In this document: positions 30,292 to 40,292 of the stretch, piece by piece
How positions within the stretch are numbered: the stretch's first letter is position 1
How the letters are laid out: every line of letters begins with the position of its first letter
Source of the DNA: Fragilaria crotonensis
Taxonomy: Eukaryota; Bacillariophyta; Fragilariophyceae; Fragilariales; Fragilariaceae
Direction of reading: 5' to 3'
DNA length: 64,000 bases
Assembly: GCA_022925895.1 (NCBI GenBank)
Contig: JAKSYS010000281.1
Coordinates: 1 to 64,000 of the forward strand
Notes under the pieces: generated by a model
What the model was told of the DNA's origin: nothing
Database searches by the model: none
The model's input: the letters and a program-made list of their open reading frames with translations, nothing else
Position numbers and translations under genes: made by a program

Positions 30292-32710
30292 ATGCCTTCC
30301 ACAAACTTAGACGAGCTTTTGCAGGACGCCGCGTCCTTGTCTCTGGCGCCGGCTTCTGTGAACCCTCCTGCGGTCTCTTTTGCCTCACCGGTCGCTGCTC
30401 GCGGGGCAGCTGAGGTTCGTGCGGGGGGGGGTTATTGGTGATGGAGGAGGAGGTAGTAGAATTGAAGGTACGGGATCCCCTGAGCGTTGTTATCCTGTTG
30501 TTTTGGTTAACGGGTTTGATCGTTCGTTGTGTCTTGGTTTGATTGGAAGAACGGGGAATCGAAATGCGTCTTTCTGTGTCCGCAAGGACTGCAAGGTGAA
30601 ATCCCACAACATAAAGAAGTTTGGGGGCCTTGGAGATAATGAGGCGGCGTTCTTTATTGCACGAGTCAGCGAAGCCACGGTTTACTCCCAGCCATCGGTT
30701 AAGGAAGCTCAGGTTCCTAGGGAAACTCAGGCGGAATGGCAAGACCAAATGTGGTCTCTTGCAACGTGGGTTCGAGCTTTTTCGGCAGTCACGATTAACG
30801 ACGATGGGATGGCGTCTAATGAAGACATCAAAATGGAAATCAAGTTCCTTTCTGAGTCAGAAGTGTTCAAAACTCCTACCAAGAAGCGAAAGAGTGAAGT
30901 TGTTTCTATTGTTGGCCATCAGAAGTTGCTTCCGGAAGATGGGTCCCCGGAATTGGAACTGATGATCGCAGATGGATCTCTTGCCAAAGGGGGGCTGACA
31001 AGGATTGTCTCTCAAATCGAATCAAGCGTAGTCGACATGGGAAAGGCGCTCGAGGAAATTGTGGTGTTAACTCAAGGTCGATTCGGGGCTAACGAAGAAA
31101 ACATACGTCACATGGCTGGTGCGATGCAGAATCTTATTGCAACGCTTGGGCCTGTGGTAGAAATGGACGACCGCTTCGAAGCACCAACCCTGTGGGGAAC
31201 AGCCTCGTTCATCGGGGAAGAAGTTCTCAGACTGGAAGCAGATACCAACGCGGCAAAGGCGCGTACAAACGCATTGGAATCCGATGTCAAGGGTGCCTTC
31301 TTCGAAATCCAACAATCCGAGGTATCAAAGTCCACAGCTCATGATAAGATGATCAAGATCCTGTCGTTGATGATGTCCCGAGTCCAGGCATTTAACCCTG
31401 AACTAGAGAGAGTCAAGATGCAGATTCAGAAACTGGTGATAGAGGGTGCAAACCAAAACCAGCCAAAGAAGCAGAAGCGAGATGCAACCCCTGGTTGGGG
31501 TGGTGGGGGTCGTTCGGACGACACGATGGACAATTTGATGTCTTTACTCTCGACCAAGGCTGATGTAAACGAGACGAGTGTACCCTCGGAGGATAAGCAT
31601 GAAGGAATGGAGGGTTTAGTCTCCGAACATGTTGGCGGAGGAGGTCTCCGTGAACTGGAGGATGAAATCGAGCGGATGTCCAACGACGTACGTTTGTTGA
31701 TTGTGGACGTTGGTGCGCTAAAAGCATGTGCAGAGGACGAGTCGATAAAGTTCAGCGGGTTGGGTTTTCGGAATATTCAGGAGTGCAACATGTGGATTGA
31801 GGAGAACTTCCAGGGCATGAGATACGGGTTGATGATGGACCCCTTGCTCATGTTGGACCGCATCTTTGGTCAAGACGAGGTGGAAAGTCAGTTCAAGACG
31901 TTTGAGTCCAGGGTCAAGCTCAATATCCCGACAGGAGCAGAGGCTTCAGCCATCAAAGCTCTCAACTACAGCAGGCCGAGGTTGTTTCATAGCGGCAAGG
32001 TGGCCATGACAAATGAAAGAAACTCTTCGAAGCTGTCAAAGCTTACGACCTACTCGATTTGGAAGTCCGGGAGCGACGGCGTACGAAACTACATCACAAA
32101 AATGATGAATCAGATTCGACTTACGGTATCGCATGAAATCGCTTATGCATTTGGAAGAATGCCCAGGGCAATGGCCATTGCCACCGCGAGTTTGAATGCA
32201 ACAGTCACGTTCTTGACTCAGTTACTCCAGTTTATTGACACAATATACGAAAAACTTCACTCCGATTCGAAGTTTTCTGCCAAACAAGCGTGGTCCTTGG
32301 CTACTCAGATTCTCGACCGAGTTTGTGAGGACCTGTTCGCCCCAAAGGAAGGAGTGACGGCAGCCATGGTTGTAAATGAACCAAATTCCATTTGTTCTCA
32401 TCTGCTATGGGCGTGTTTTCGCACTCACGACGTAATGGCGGCCTACGTGGAGCAGAATTTCGAGAATCATCCGGCAATTTCGGCGGAATACGTCAAGTTT
32501 CTGGCCACGAATTCTGGATCGGAAAGAGTGGAGAAATTGGAAGCTCTTGTGAAATCGATGAAAGAAACTGTGACCAAGGTAACAGATGCGGGAGAGAAAG
32601 CCAAAACGAAAGCAGAACTCGCTACGGACAAAGTCTCCGCTTTAAACAAGGAAATGGAATCGTTGAAGAAAAGAGTTCTGAGCTTGGAGTCCGGAAAAGG
32701 GAGCAAGTGA
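30292..32710 (+). CDS. Gag-like protein of YR retrotransposon 2 (frame slip at G9 run)
   Basis: The most natural start is the ATG at 30292 (context ttaccATGc) opening MPSTNLDELLQDAASL. That frame stops soon after a run of nine G (30423-30431), whereas one extra G would join it to the long frame used from about 30432 to the TGA at 32708-32710. In the long frame no ATG occurs before codon 30807, which also argues for the upstream start plus a slip. The protein is about 800 residues with helical, coiled-coil-like parts (about 31170-31330 and the C-terminal KTKAELATDKVSALNKEMES). No zinc knuckle is seen. Capsid role is inferred from position. Confidence 0.75.
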
Positions 32711-35700
32711 TGCGCAGGACACCCCGGCGAGAGCTCCATCGCCGGAAGTCTCGAATCATGGATTAATGTTAGTAATGATGACATTCTTACAGACATTCTT
32801 CCGAGTTCGACGATCGCATGTCCTTATCCACTGGAGCAGCAAGGAGCTGAGAGCTCAGCGGAATCCATTTCGGAGTCAGCGGCTCTCCCTTATCAACACT
32901 TAAAGCTGGTCAAGCGAGGCCATAGAGGTCCGGAGGTCCCCCGTGCGTGCGGATTTTCGTTCGAATTCAGTCCGGCATGGATTTGGGCGCTGCGACTGTC
33001 AGATTGGTCAACAATTTACCTCACTGATACAGTTGAGTTAAACCTCCGTCAGAATCACACTTCTACCTGGTCCGTCGTCAAGGACAGGTTGACAATTGTT
33101 TCCATCCACCAGATCCCGTCTTTGATCGGGTCTGTCGACGTCTGGTTCGTTAGTGGGTCTCGTGAATTCCTCGAATCATTTCAAGGATCAATCGCCACTC
33201 CTGTCGTGATGTGGGCTGAGAAATGTGGTAGACGGCGTCCCAGTGACAGCAACACTCGAACATGGTTCAGTGTTGCCCATGAAACAGTCGGAGGCTCCAC
33301 CACGGCAAGGGGTGTGTTTGGAAGGGAAATGCTGGACGATTTAGTGATTCCAACAGATCCCTTGCGAAGGGGAATTTCACATGTGATGAAGTTCTCCATT
33401 CGTCCCGTTTCGTGTGGAATGCCGTGCGTTGAGGATCACTACGTAATCACGGATCGGTTGTCGGTTCATCAGGTAGACAGGCCTGTGGTATATGCTACCG
33501 GATTCTCCCGGTCTGGTTGGGGAAAACGACAACTGACGGATATTGAACTTTCTCACGCGTTCGATCTTCCGTCATATGTTCCCTGGGAGGTATCATTTCC
33601 TAGTGATCTGATCCCTATCCAAATTTTTCGAGTCGTGGTGGACGCAGTCCTCGTGTCGATTCGACCAACTGGCCAAGATAGAAACACAAGACCCCGAACC
33701 TCAGTATTTCCTAAACCAGAAATGGCGGCACCACTACCCATCGATGCGGAATGGTTGGCAACGCTGAAGCAATGGTTGTCTGGGTCTTGGGCCAACGTCA
33801 ACATTGCAGGTCGTGCTGCCAAAGCTGACGACGCTGCAATAGATCATTTCCCATGGAATCAACGCATCATGTTGGTCTTGCCGGCCGCCACTGGACGAGT
33901 TATTGCGGGATTGGAAATATTAGGTTTGAAATGGTGGCAGCGGCATCTCATTCAGTCGTTCTTGGCGTACTTACGAACGACGTATGGGAAGAGGTGGCGG
34001 GGCGATTTGGCTTTGCATCATCGCGAAGGTGGTTCCCCCGGGGCGAAGCGTAAACGCAGCGAGCCGAACCGAGGTGGGGCCCACGATTGGGGTGGTGGTG
34101 GTGGTGGTGGTGGTGATCAATCCGCTGAGAAGTTACAACAACTAGCCCAAGATGTCAAGTGCGGATTCCGCATTCTCGAGCAAGTTCTAGTCAGTTCTTG
34201 GTGGGAATGGACAGGCGGGTCCGGATTGTTCTTTTGGAGGTGGAATGGCGTGGAGCAGATACGGGCAGCGAGGGATGGCATAAAAATTTTCGTGGTGTCT
34301 GCGTTGCCGAAGCAGCGAAAACAAATGCCTCCAAAACTAAGTGGAGACCAACGATTCCTAGTCGCCGCCAAGCTTGACGTCATGGTTCAGCGAGATTATT
34401 TGGAGTCCGGATACGTGTCAAACACAGTTCATTTCTTTGCCGTTCCCAAGGGTGATACCGATATTCGTGTGGTATTTGACGGCACCTCAAGCGGTCTGAA
34501 CGAAACTCTTTGGTCGCCCAACTTCTTTTTGCCGTCAGCAAAGTCTGCCGCTATGTGCATGAGTTTCTCCACATGGATGGCCGACATGGACTTTGGCGAT
34601 ATGTTCCATAACTTTCATATGGATCTCCTCATCCGCCCATGCTCCGGTGTAGAGCTGGGATCGTTAAGCTCTTTGATGACTCACGTTCAGTCCTCAAAAC
34701 CTGTAATTTTGCGTTGGACGCGGCTGTTTATGGGAATGCGCCCAAGTCCGTACAACGCGGTCCGACACTACTACTGGGGTGAGGAGTTCGCTCGGGGAGA
34801 CCCCTCTAGGGCCTCTAACCCAATGGGATACGACAGAGTCAGGTTGAACTTGCCCGGTATGATTTCATATGATCCGTCTAGCCCAAAGGTGATGAAGTGG
34901 AGAAACGGGACAAAGGGAGGAGACAGCGGCAATGTAGCGGGGGACGTGGTCACCTTCGTCGACGATGTCCGAATCCTGGGCTACTCAAAAGCCAACTGTT
35001 GGAAAGTCTACAGACAATTTGCAAGCAGAATCCAGTATCTCGGTATGCAGAACGCGCCGCGGAAGTTCCGCCCTCCTTCTCAAACAAACGCAGGGGCATG
35101 GACGGGAACCATTTTCAAGATCGGCGCTGAGCACATCACGAAGTCAGTGGCTCAGGAAAAATGGGAAAAGGGGAGGAATATAGTAGAACGACTACTTATC
35201 GTCATAAGCGGCGTGAGGAATGGAAGACCTCTACTGGACCGAAGAACGTTGGAAAAGGAAACTGGGTTCCTAAATCATCTGTCCATGACGTACGAGACGA
35301 TGGTGCCGTATCTAAAAGGATTTTATCTCACGATGAATTCGTGGAGAGGTGGCCGCAATGACTCGGATTGGAAGGTCTCACCCAAACACTGGAAGGCCAT
35401 CTTGTTTGCTCGAGTCGCTAACGGGATGATGACCGACGAGGAATTAGACTTGGAACTCAACCGGGACGGTGCTCAGGACGCGCCACCACTGGTCACGGCC
35501 AGTCCCTGTTTAAGACGAGATGTGGAGGCACTCAGCTTTCTGTTCGGAGTAAACGAGGCACCAGAAATAAGTGTGCGTTCAAAGTCAGTAGTGACGATCG
35601 TTTATGGATTTGGAGATGCGTCAGGAACTGGATTGGGAGCAACCTTTACGTGTTGTGGCGGATTCAATTTCAGGATCGGCGTTTGGGGCTCTGCTGAAGA

Positions 35701-36631
35701 CCCCGAGTCATCCAATTGGAAGGAGTTCACCAACATTGTAGAGTCACTGGAGGACGAGGCACTATCCGGAAACTTGGCAGAATCGGAGGTCTACATGTTT
35801 ACGGATAACTCAACTGTGGAGTCGTGTGCTTCTAAGGGATCATCTTCGTCGGAAAAACTTCTGGGTCTGATCATTCGACTGCACGGTCTTATGACACGAA
35901 GCGGGATCAAGATACACATTTTCCATGTTGCGGGAACTAGGATGATTGCGCAAGGGACAGATGGGGTCTCAAGGGGTTATCTGGGACAGGGTGTCATGGC
36001 CGGCGAGGCAATGGTTGCTCACATTCCAGTGCACATATCGGCGATGGAACGGTCGCCCGAGAATCTAGTGCCTTGGATTCAGAGTTGGAGCGATGATGGC
36101 GCCATACTCTTGGATGAGAAAGGCTGGTTTGAAGCAGGTCACGACGTCGAAGGGTGGAGTCAGGACGAGGATGGGTTTGAGCGCCCTATCCTTTCCCGAA
36201 GGCACCGAACTTACATCTGGATGCCACCTCCGTTGGCTGCAGAAGTGGCCATTGCAGAGATGCGAAAAGCCAGAATAAAGAGACAAACATCTTCGCATAT
36301 TTTTGTGTGCCCCAGGTTGTGTACTGTTCAATGGGCCAGGCAGTTGTATAAATCGGCCGATTTCGTTTTTGAAGTGCCTGTTGGTTTCCCCTGTTGGCCG
36401 ATCTCCATGCACGAACCTTTGCTAATAGGAATTCTTTTCCCCTTCCTCAGCGTCAAGCCTTGGCAACTCAAAGGTTCGCCCAAAATGTTCGCAGTGGGAA
36501 GGGAACTGCGCAAAGTGTTGCAAGAGTCTGACGTGGAGTCGGGGCGTGTTCTGCGCAAACTTTGGTTACTCTGTCGCGACCTCCAGGCCATGCCAGAGCA
36601 CATGGTGCGGGAGCTGCTACTCCTCAGATGA
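32711..36631 (+). CDS. Reverse transcriptase-RNase H of YR retrotransposon 2, in frame with Gag after one TGA
   Basis: The frame is open for 1,306 codons after the Gag stop and is the same frame as Gag; the first ATG in it is not until 33209. Translation by readthrough of TGA (aag-TGA-tgc) into a Gag-Pol protein is therefore plausible. A glycine run encoded by ggt repeats lies at 34089-34113. RT motifs are VVFDGTSSGLNE, the MADMDFGDMFHNF aspartate block, LFMGMRPSPYNA and FVDD (about 34955-34966). RNase H follows with YGFGDASGTGLGA, WKEFTNIVESLE, FTDNSTVE and GTDGVSRG, giving the D-E-D-D set. The segment after about 36050 is of unknown fold. Confidence 0.9.
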   Translation, partial: CAGHPGESSIAGSLESWINVSNDDILTDILPSSTIACPYPLEQQGAESSAESISESAALPYQHLKLVKRGHRGPEVPRACGFSFEFSPAWIWALRLSDWSTIYLTDTVELNLRQNHTSTWSVVKDRLTIVSIHQIPSLIGSVDVWFVSGSREFLESFQGSIATPVVMWAEKCGRRRPSDSNTRTWFSVAHETVGGSTTARGVFGREMLDDLVIPTDPLRRGISHVMKFSIRPVSCGMPCVEDHYVITDRLSVHQVDRPVVYATGFSRSGWGKRQLTDIELSHAFDLPSYVPWEVSFPSDLIPIQIFRVVVDAVLVSIRPTGQDRNTRPRTSVFPKPEMAAPLPIDAEWLATLKQWLSGSWANVNIAGRAAKADDAAIDHFPWNQRIMLVLPAATGRVIAGLEILGLKWWQRHLIQSFLAYLRTTYGKRWRGDLALHHREGGSPGAKRKRSEPNRGGAHDWGGGGGGGGDQSAEKLQQLAQDVKCGFRILEQVLVSSWWEWTGGSGLFFWRWNGVEQIRAARDGIKIFVVSALPKQRKQMPPKLSGDQRFLVAAKLDVMVQRDYLESGYVSNTVHFFAVPKGDTDIRVVFDGTSSGLNETLWSPNFFLPSAKSAAMCMSFSTWMADMDFGDMFHNFHMDLLIRPCSGVELGSLSSLMTHVQSSKPVILRWTRLFMGMRPSPYNAVRHYYWGEEFARGDPSRASNPMGYDRVRLNLPGMISYDPSSPKVMKWRNGTKGGDSGNVAGDVVTFVDDVRILGYSKANCWKVYRQFASRIQYLGMQNAPRKFRPPSQTNAGAWTGTIFKIGAEHITKSVAQEKWEKGRNIVERLLIVISGVRNGRPLLDRRTLEKETGFLNHLSMTYETMVPYLKGFYLTMNSWRGGRNDSDWKVSPKHWKAILFARVANGMMTDEELDLELNRDGAQDAPPLVTASPCLRRDVEALSFLFGVNEAPEISVRSKSVVTIVYGFGDASGTGLGATFTCCGGFNFRIGVWGSAEDPESSNWKEFTNIVESLEDEALSGNLAESEVYMFTDNSTVESCASKGSSSSEKLLGLIIRLHGLMTRSGIKIHIFHVAGTRMIAQGTDGVSRGYLGQGVMAGEAMVAHIPVHISAMERSPENLVPWIQSWSDDGAILLDEKGWFEAGHDVEGWSQDEDGFERPILSRRHRTYIWMPPPLAAEVAIAEMRKARIKRQTSSHIFVCPRLCTVQWARQLYKSADFVFEVPVGFPCWPISMHEPLLIGILFPFLSVKPWQLKGSPKMFAVGRELRKVLQESDVESGRVLRKLWLLCRDLQAMPEHMVRELLLLR

Positions 36632-36662
36632 GTCAGCGGGTTTCTTCGTGGCCGTGGGTGAC

Positions 36663-38000
36663 ATGCCAAGAGTTGAGACCGACGACGAGGACAGGCTGAT
36701 GTCGGGATGGGTGCCGCGAAAGTCAGACCATGGTCGGTTCATGGAGGCGAGAAATGGCGACGACTTGATGATCTCTTTTGAATGTGACCAATGCATTTTT
36801 GGGAAGTTATATCAGCGGCTCCCCGATTTGGAAGACGTGGAAGACAAGTTCCGAATGGAATGCATTCGGAGGATCAACCTCGACGCTTTCTGGAGTCGAG
36901 CCCGGTCAACAGTTGAATCAAATGCTGCAAAAGTAAGAGAGGGTCTTAAAATCTCGAGAAGGCTCGGGCTCCAAGGCCCGTACATGGACCCGGGTCCCCT
37001 CCCATCTTATGATCATTGTGGATACGAGGTGGCGATCCAGATCGTGGTGTCATCATTGGGTGGGGGGCGTTATTCCGACAGCCACAAACAATGGGATACC
37101 ATTCGTCGATTCCGATCTTGTTTTTCGAATCAGGTAAGGGCAGCAAGAGACGCAAACTGCACTCCTTTGGTCCTCGCGGACAATAAGGGAACGGGATTCC
37201 AACGCTTGGCTGTCGATCCCTGTGGATCGCTGTGGTTTCAGAGGTTTATGCTCGGGTGTTCCAAACGCATGGGTCAAGATTGGCGACCTAATCAAGCTGT
37301 TGGAATCGACATCATGCATTTGCTGCTCGAACGAGTGGAAGAGAGGGCAATGGAAGCAGAGGAGGTTGACGATCGGCATAAATGGGTCATGGCTGGGGGG
37401 TACTTTTGCATATGCTTCGTTCTGTCATTGCGGAGCCCCGAGGGCCTTATGGCCGATCTTGAGGGCCTTATCGAGCGGGACGACCCGATGTCCGAGGAAG
37501 TGGTGGTCCCACTCCTTGGAAGGTTCAAGGGCGAACATCACGCCAAGCAACATCTTCTGATTTCGTGCGGCGTTACCGGGTCGGGGATTCGGATCAAATT
37601 GTGGTTGTCTCGTGTCATGGCCGTTCACAAGGCGTGTGGTCGATCAACGGGGCCAGCTTTCACAAACAACATGGGACGCCAATCATCAACGGCTGATATG
37701 AACGACCTGTTTCTAGAAGTCCTGACGGACATCTATGAAGAGCACCCGAAGTTGTTCGGAGCAGACATATCTGGAGCCGGAGATCTTCAAGATAAGTTCA
37801 ATGTGTTCCGATCGTTCAGGCGAGGATCCGAGTCACGAGCGGTGGCGATGAAGGTGTCCGAGGCAGATCGTTACGTTGTCAACCGATGGAAAAAGAAGGA
37901 GTCCGCCGGGACTGGAAAGGTGGCTCACACTATCGATCAACATTATGTTGATATCAATATGGTGAAGGAGTCCTTCCTAAGATACACCACTGCAATGTAA
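36663..38000 (+). CDS. Tyrosine recombinase of YR retrotransposon 2
   Basis: A 445-residue product from the ATG at 36663, 31 bp after the Pol stop. The frame is also open back to 36546, overlapping Pol by 86 nt, so production by frameshift from Pol is an alternative. The catalytic core shows LSLRSPEG (arginine I at 37431-37433), a GRFKGE block, FRSFRRGSESRA with a candidate second arginine, VNRWKK, and the nucleophile region DQHYVDI (tyrosine at 37944-37946). The canonical H-x-x-R histidine is not obvious, a deviation also seen in some retrotransposon recombinases. The enzyme would integrate the circular DNA copy. Confidence 0.82.
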   Translation: MPRVETDDEDRLMSGWVPRKSDHGRFMEARNGDDLMISFECDQCIFGKLYQRLPDLEDVEDKFRMECIRRINLDAFWSRARSTVESNAAKVREGLKISRRLGLQGPYMDPGPLPSYDHCGYEVAIQIVVSSLGGGRYSDSHKQWDTIRRFRSCFSNQVRAARDANCTPLVLADNKGTGFQRLAVDPCGSLWFQRFMLGCSKRMGQDWRPNQAVGIDIMHLLLERVEERAMEAEEVDDRHKWVMAGGYFCICFVLSLRSPEGLMADLEGLIERDDPMSEEVVVPLLGRFKGEHHAKQHLLISCGVTGSGIRIKLWLSRVMAVHKACGRSTGPAFTNNMGRQSSTADMNDLFLEVLTDIYEEHPKLFGADISGAGDLQDKFNVFRSFRRGSESRAVAMKVSEADRYVVNRWKKKESAGTGKVAHTIDQHYVDINMVKESFLRYTTAM

Positions 38001-38200
38001 TGCGAATTGCCAGAGTGAATGCAGAACCGAGAACGTCAGGCGCTTGTGTCTCGGTACCCGCTACTGGCAAGAAGGGATGTTCAACTCCTTTCACGATGAT
38101 TGAGGCTTCAGCGTCAACCATCGTTTCGTGATGTCGATTACACAGCAGGTATCCAAAACAATCCCTTGCCGATCAGCAAGGTCAGGATGGTCTCGTTGGT

Positions 38201-38703
38201 GGGGGGTTTAGACTTCAAGAACCAAGACTACGCGCCAAACCCGCGAAGTCATGATTTTGTTATTTCATTTGTCCTGATGAGAATGATCGAAGGAATTCCG
38301 ACATGGAGGAATTGCACTTCGCGCAGGTACACCCTCACTGGAGCCTCTCGTGATGCGGCCGATGACTTTGTTCCGACGCAGCAGGAGAGATTCCAGATCA
38401 AGAAGGGATAACCCTTTCATCATCAGGACAGTGCGATTCGTGAAGCCATGCTGATCAGCATGACCTGAGGAGGTATTCTACTGTGCACTGTTCTTACTTG
38501 TACCGTGCCCCCATTACACGAACGACAGCATGCAACCTACATGTTGTCTCCGTGAGACATCCTATGATCCAGTTTCAGCATCTACCACCATTCTCAAGTG
38601 TGATGGAACGATGCTGAGAGTGGTCAGTTTCAATAAAAATATCTGAAGACTATAAAATTTGTATTGGGTTTCAATTCTGTGTCTCGCATAATAACGGTAA
38701 TCC
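38201..38703 (+). repeat. B1 repeat of YR retrotransposon 2
   Basis: 503 bp starting ggggggtttagacttc, repeated at 39177-39679 (offset 976). The segment 38001-38200 before it is the 3' flank of the recombinase gene. Confidence 0.92.
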
Positions 38704-39129
38704 TCTGCGTACCTACAGGTCAAGATGGATGACGGTTGAGCTACAGACACGGACTGTGAATCCAATTCAAAACTTTATTGTCTGACTACAATTACTGTTA
38801 CTAACTCCTGATCTACCGTTTGCAGTGATAATCAAGTCAATGCACGAGTCAATCTGTAATCCGATGAGAACAACGGTTGGAGTTGCACAAACGACAGGAG
38901 CAAGACTCCGTCACTCCTTTTGCTGTCGTGATGCTACCACTTGGTACTACCTCAAGATATTCGGACCTTCGATAGAATTCGGCAAGAAAGAGTTCTACCT
39001 CTTTACCGATTACTTTCGTGTTCGTCTTGACCGATTTATTCGGTCACTCTTTGAAAAGTTATCGATCTCATCCTCGGACCGTACATCCCAGGCCTGACGT
39101 CGTATACCTTTCAAAGGTGTTTCTTTTTC
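38702..39129 (+). repeat. A2 repeat of YR retrotransposon 2
   Basis: Copy of A1. It shares CC (38702-38703) with the end of B1. Confidence 0.92.
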
Positions 39130-39176
39130 CCCACCCACCATCCCTTTTCTTTCCCGGTTGCGACTGTGTCGTTCTC

Positions 39177-39679
39177 GGGGGGTTTAGACTTCAAGAACCA
39201 AGACTACGCGCCAAACCCGCGAAGTCATGATTTTGTTATTTCATTTGTCCTGATGAGAATGATCGAAGGAATTCCGACATGGAGGAATTGCACTTCGCGC
39301 AGGTACACCCTCACTGGAGCCTCTCGTGATGCGGCCGATGACTTTGTTCCGACGCAGCAGGAGAGATTCCAGATCAAGAAGGGATAACCCTTTCATCATC
39401 AGGACAGTGCGATTCGTGAAGCCATGCTGATCAGCATGACCTGAGGAGGTATTCTACTGTGCACTGTTCTTACTTGTACCGTGCCCCCATTACACGAACG
39501 ACAGCATGCAACCTACATGTTGTCTCCGTGAGACATCCTATGATCCAGTTTCAGCATCTACCACCATTCTCAAGTGTGATGGAACGATGCTGAGAGTGGT
39601 CAGTTTCAATAAAAATATCTGAAGACTATAAAATTTGTATTGGGTTTCAATTCTGTGTCTCGCATAATAACGGTAATCC
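39177..39679 (+). repeat. B2 terminal repeat of YR retrotransposon 2
   Basis: Copy of B1 and right end of the element. Near its end it carries gtttcaataaaaatatctga, an AATAAA-containing stretch (about 39605-39615) that could serve as polyadenylation signal; B1 has the same. Confidence 0.9.
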
Positions 39680-39696
39680 CCGTCTACCGGTGGTTT

Positions 39697-39855
39697 CGAT
39701 TAGAATGCAAGGAAATGACGTCAAGCCGAACCAATCAGTACGGAGCCCTGCACGTATGATACAACCACCGGTGATACAGTACTCCAGTAAGACAGTAGCA
39801 TAGGGAGAGCATGCTGATTGGTACGGCTTGACGTCATTTCCTTGCATTCTAATCG
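39697..39855. mobile_element. Short palindromic element (MITE family M), copy 2, inverted relative to copy 1
   Basis: 159 bp starting cgattagaatgcaaggaaat and ending with its reverse complement. The region aagacagtagcatagggaga matches the complement of copy 1, showing opposite orientation. Inner flanks mirror each other: gaaacc after copy 1 and ggtttc before copy 2. Confidence 0.88.
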
Positions 39856-40292
39856 GATCCAGTCGTGTGGGTCGAGCGTTAGTAGTCTGAACGTCGGAAC
39901 AGTCTGAACACTGCCGCAGCAGGTTAATTAGGTCTGGTACTATAGACTACAGTACCTGGTACTTGTATGGCATAGTAGTCCCGAGGACAAGTACGAGTAT
40001 GACATATAACATATATCATACATATACTCCGAGCGCATAGCACCAGTGGTCGGCGAGTACCACTACGTGTACCAAGAAATTTGAACATAATTTCTTTGCA
40101 GGACGAAGCAACAGGAACAACGAAGTCTTTACAACCCTTGTTGACCCCAGCAACACATAACTTGAGCACACCTGTGCTGGTATTGGAATACATAGCATTC
40201 AAGAAAGGCATTACAATCATATTCAAGGTCTATATGACCAGAACTCTGCTGAATCGATTGTATAGATACCAATCGAATCGATCACATCAATC
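39856..40292. other. Upstream region of the ABCG gene
   Basis: GTAC/ATAC-rich low-complexity sequence (about 39930-40070) then likely promoter and 5' untranslated sequence. No gene. Confidence 0.55.

Larger units (their letters stand above)
29851..39679 (+). mobile_element. YR retrotransposon 2 (Ngaro/PAT-like), apparently full length
   Basis: The structure is A1 (29851-30278), Gag, RT-RNase H, tyrosine recombinase, B1 (38201-38703), A2 (38702-39129), a 47-bp spacer, B2 (39177-39679). A1/A2 (428 bp) and B1/B2 (503 bp) show no differences by eye. B1 and A2 overlap by the dinucleotide CC, and the same CC stands at both outer borders (gaaa-CC-tctg at left, taat-CC-ccgt at right). This fits recombinase strand exchange at CC without target duplication. 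All three coding regions are long and open, and repeat identity suggests a recent insertion. The only visible defects are a G9-run frameshift near the Gag start and a single TGA between Gag and Pol. Confidence 0.93.

Noticed and set aside
29851-39129. A1 and A2 as long terminal repeats of an LTR retrotransposon
   Set aside because: The element continues past A2 with B2, B1 precedes A2, there is no 4-6 bp duplication, and a tyrosine recombinase rather than a DDE integrase is encoded.
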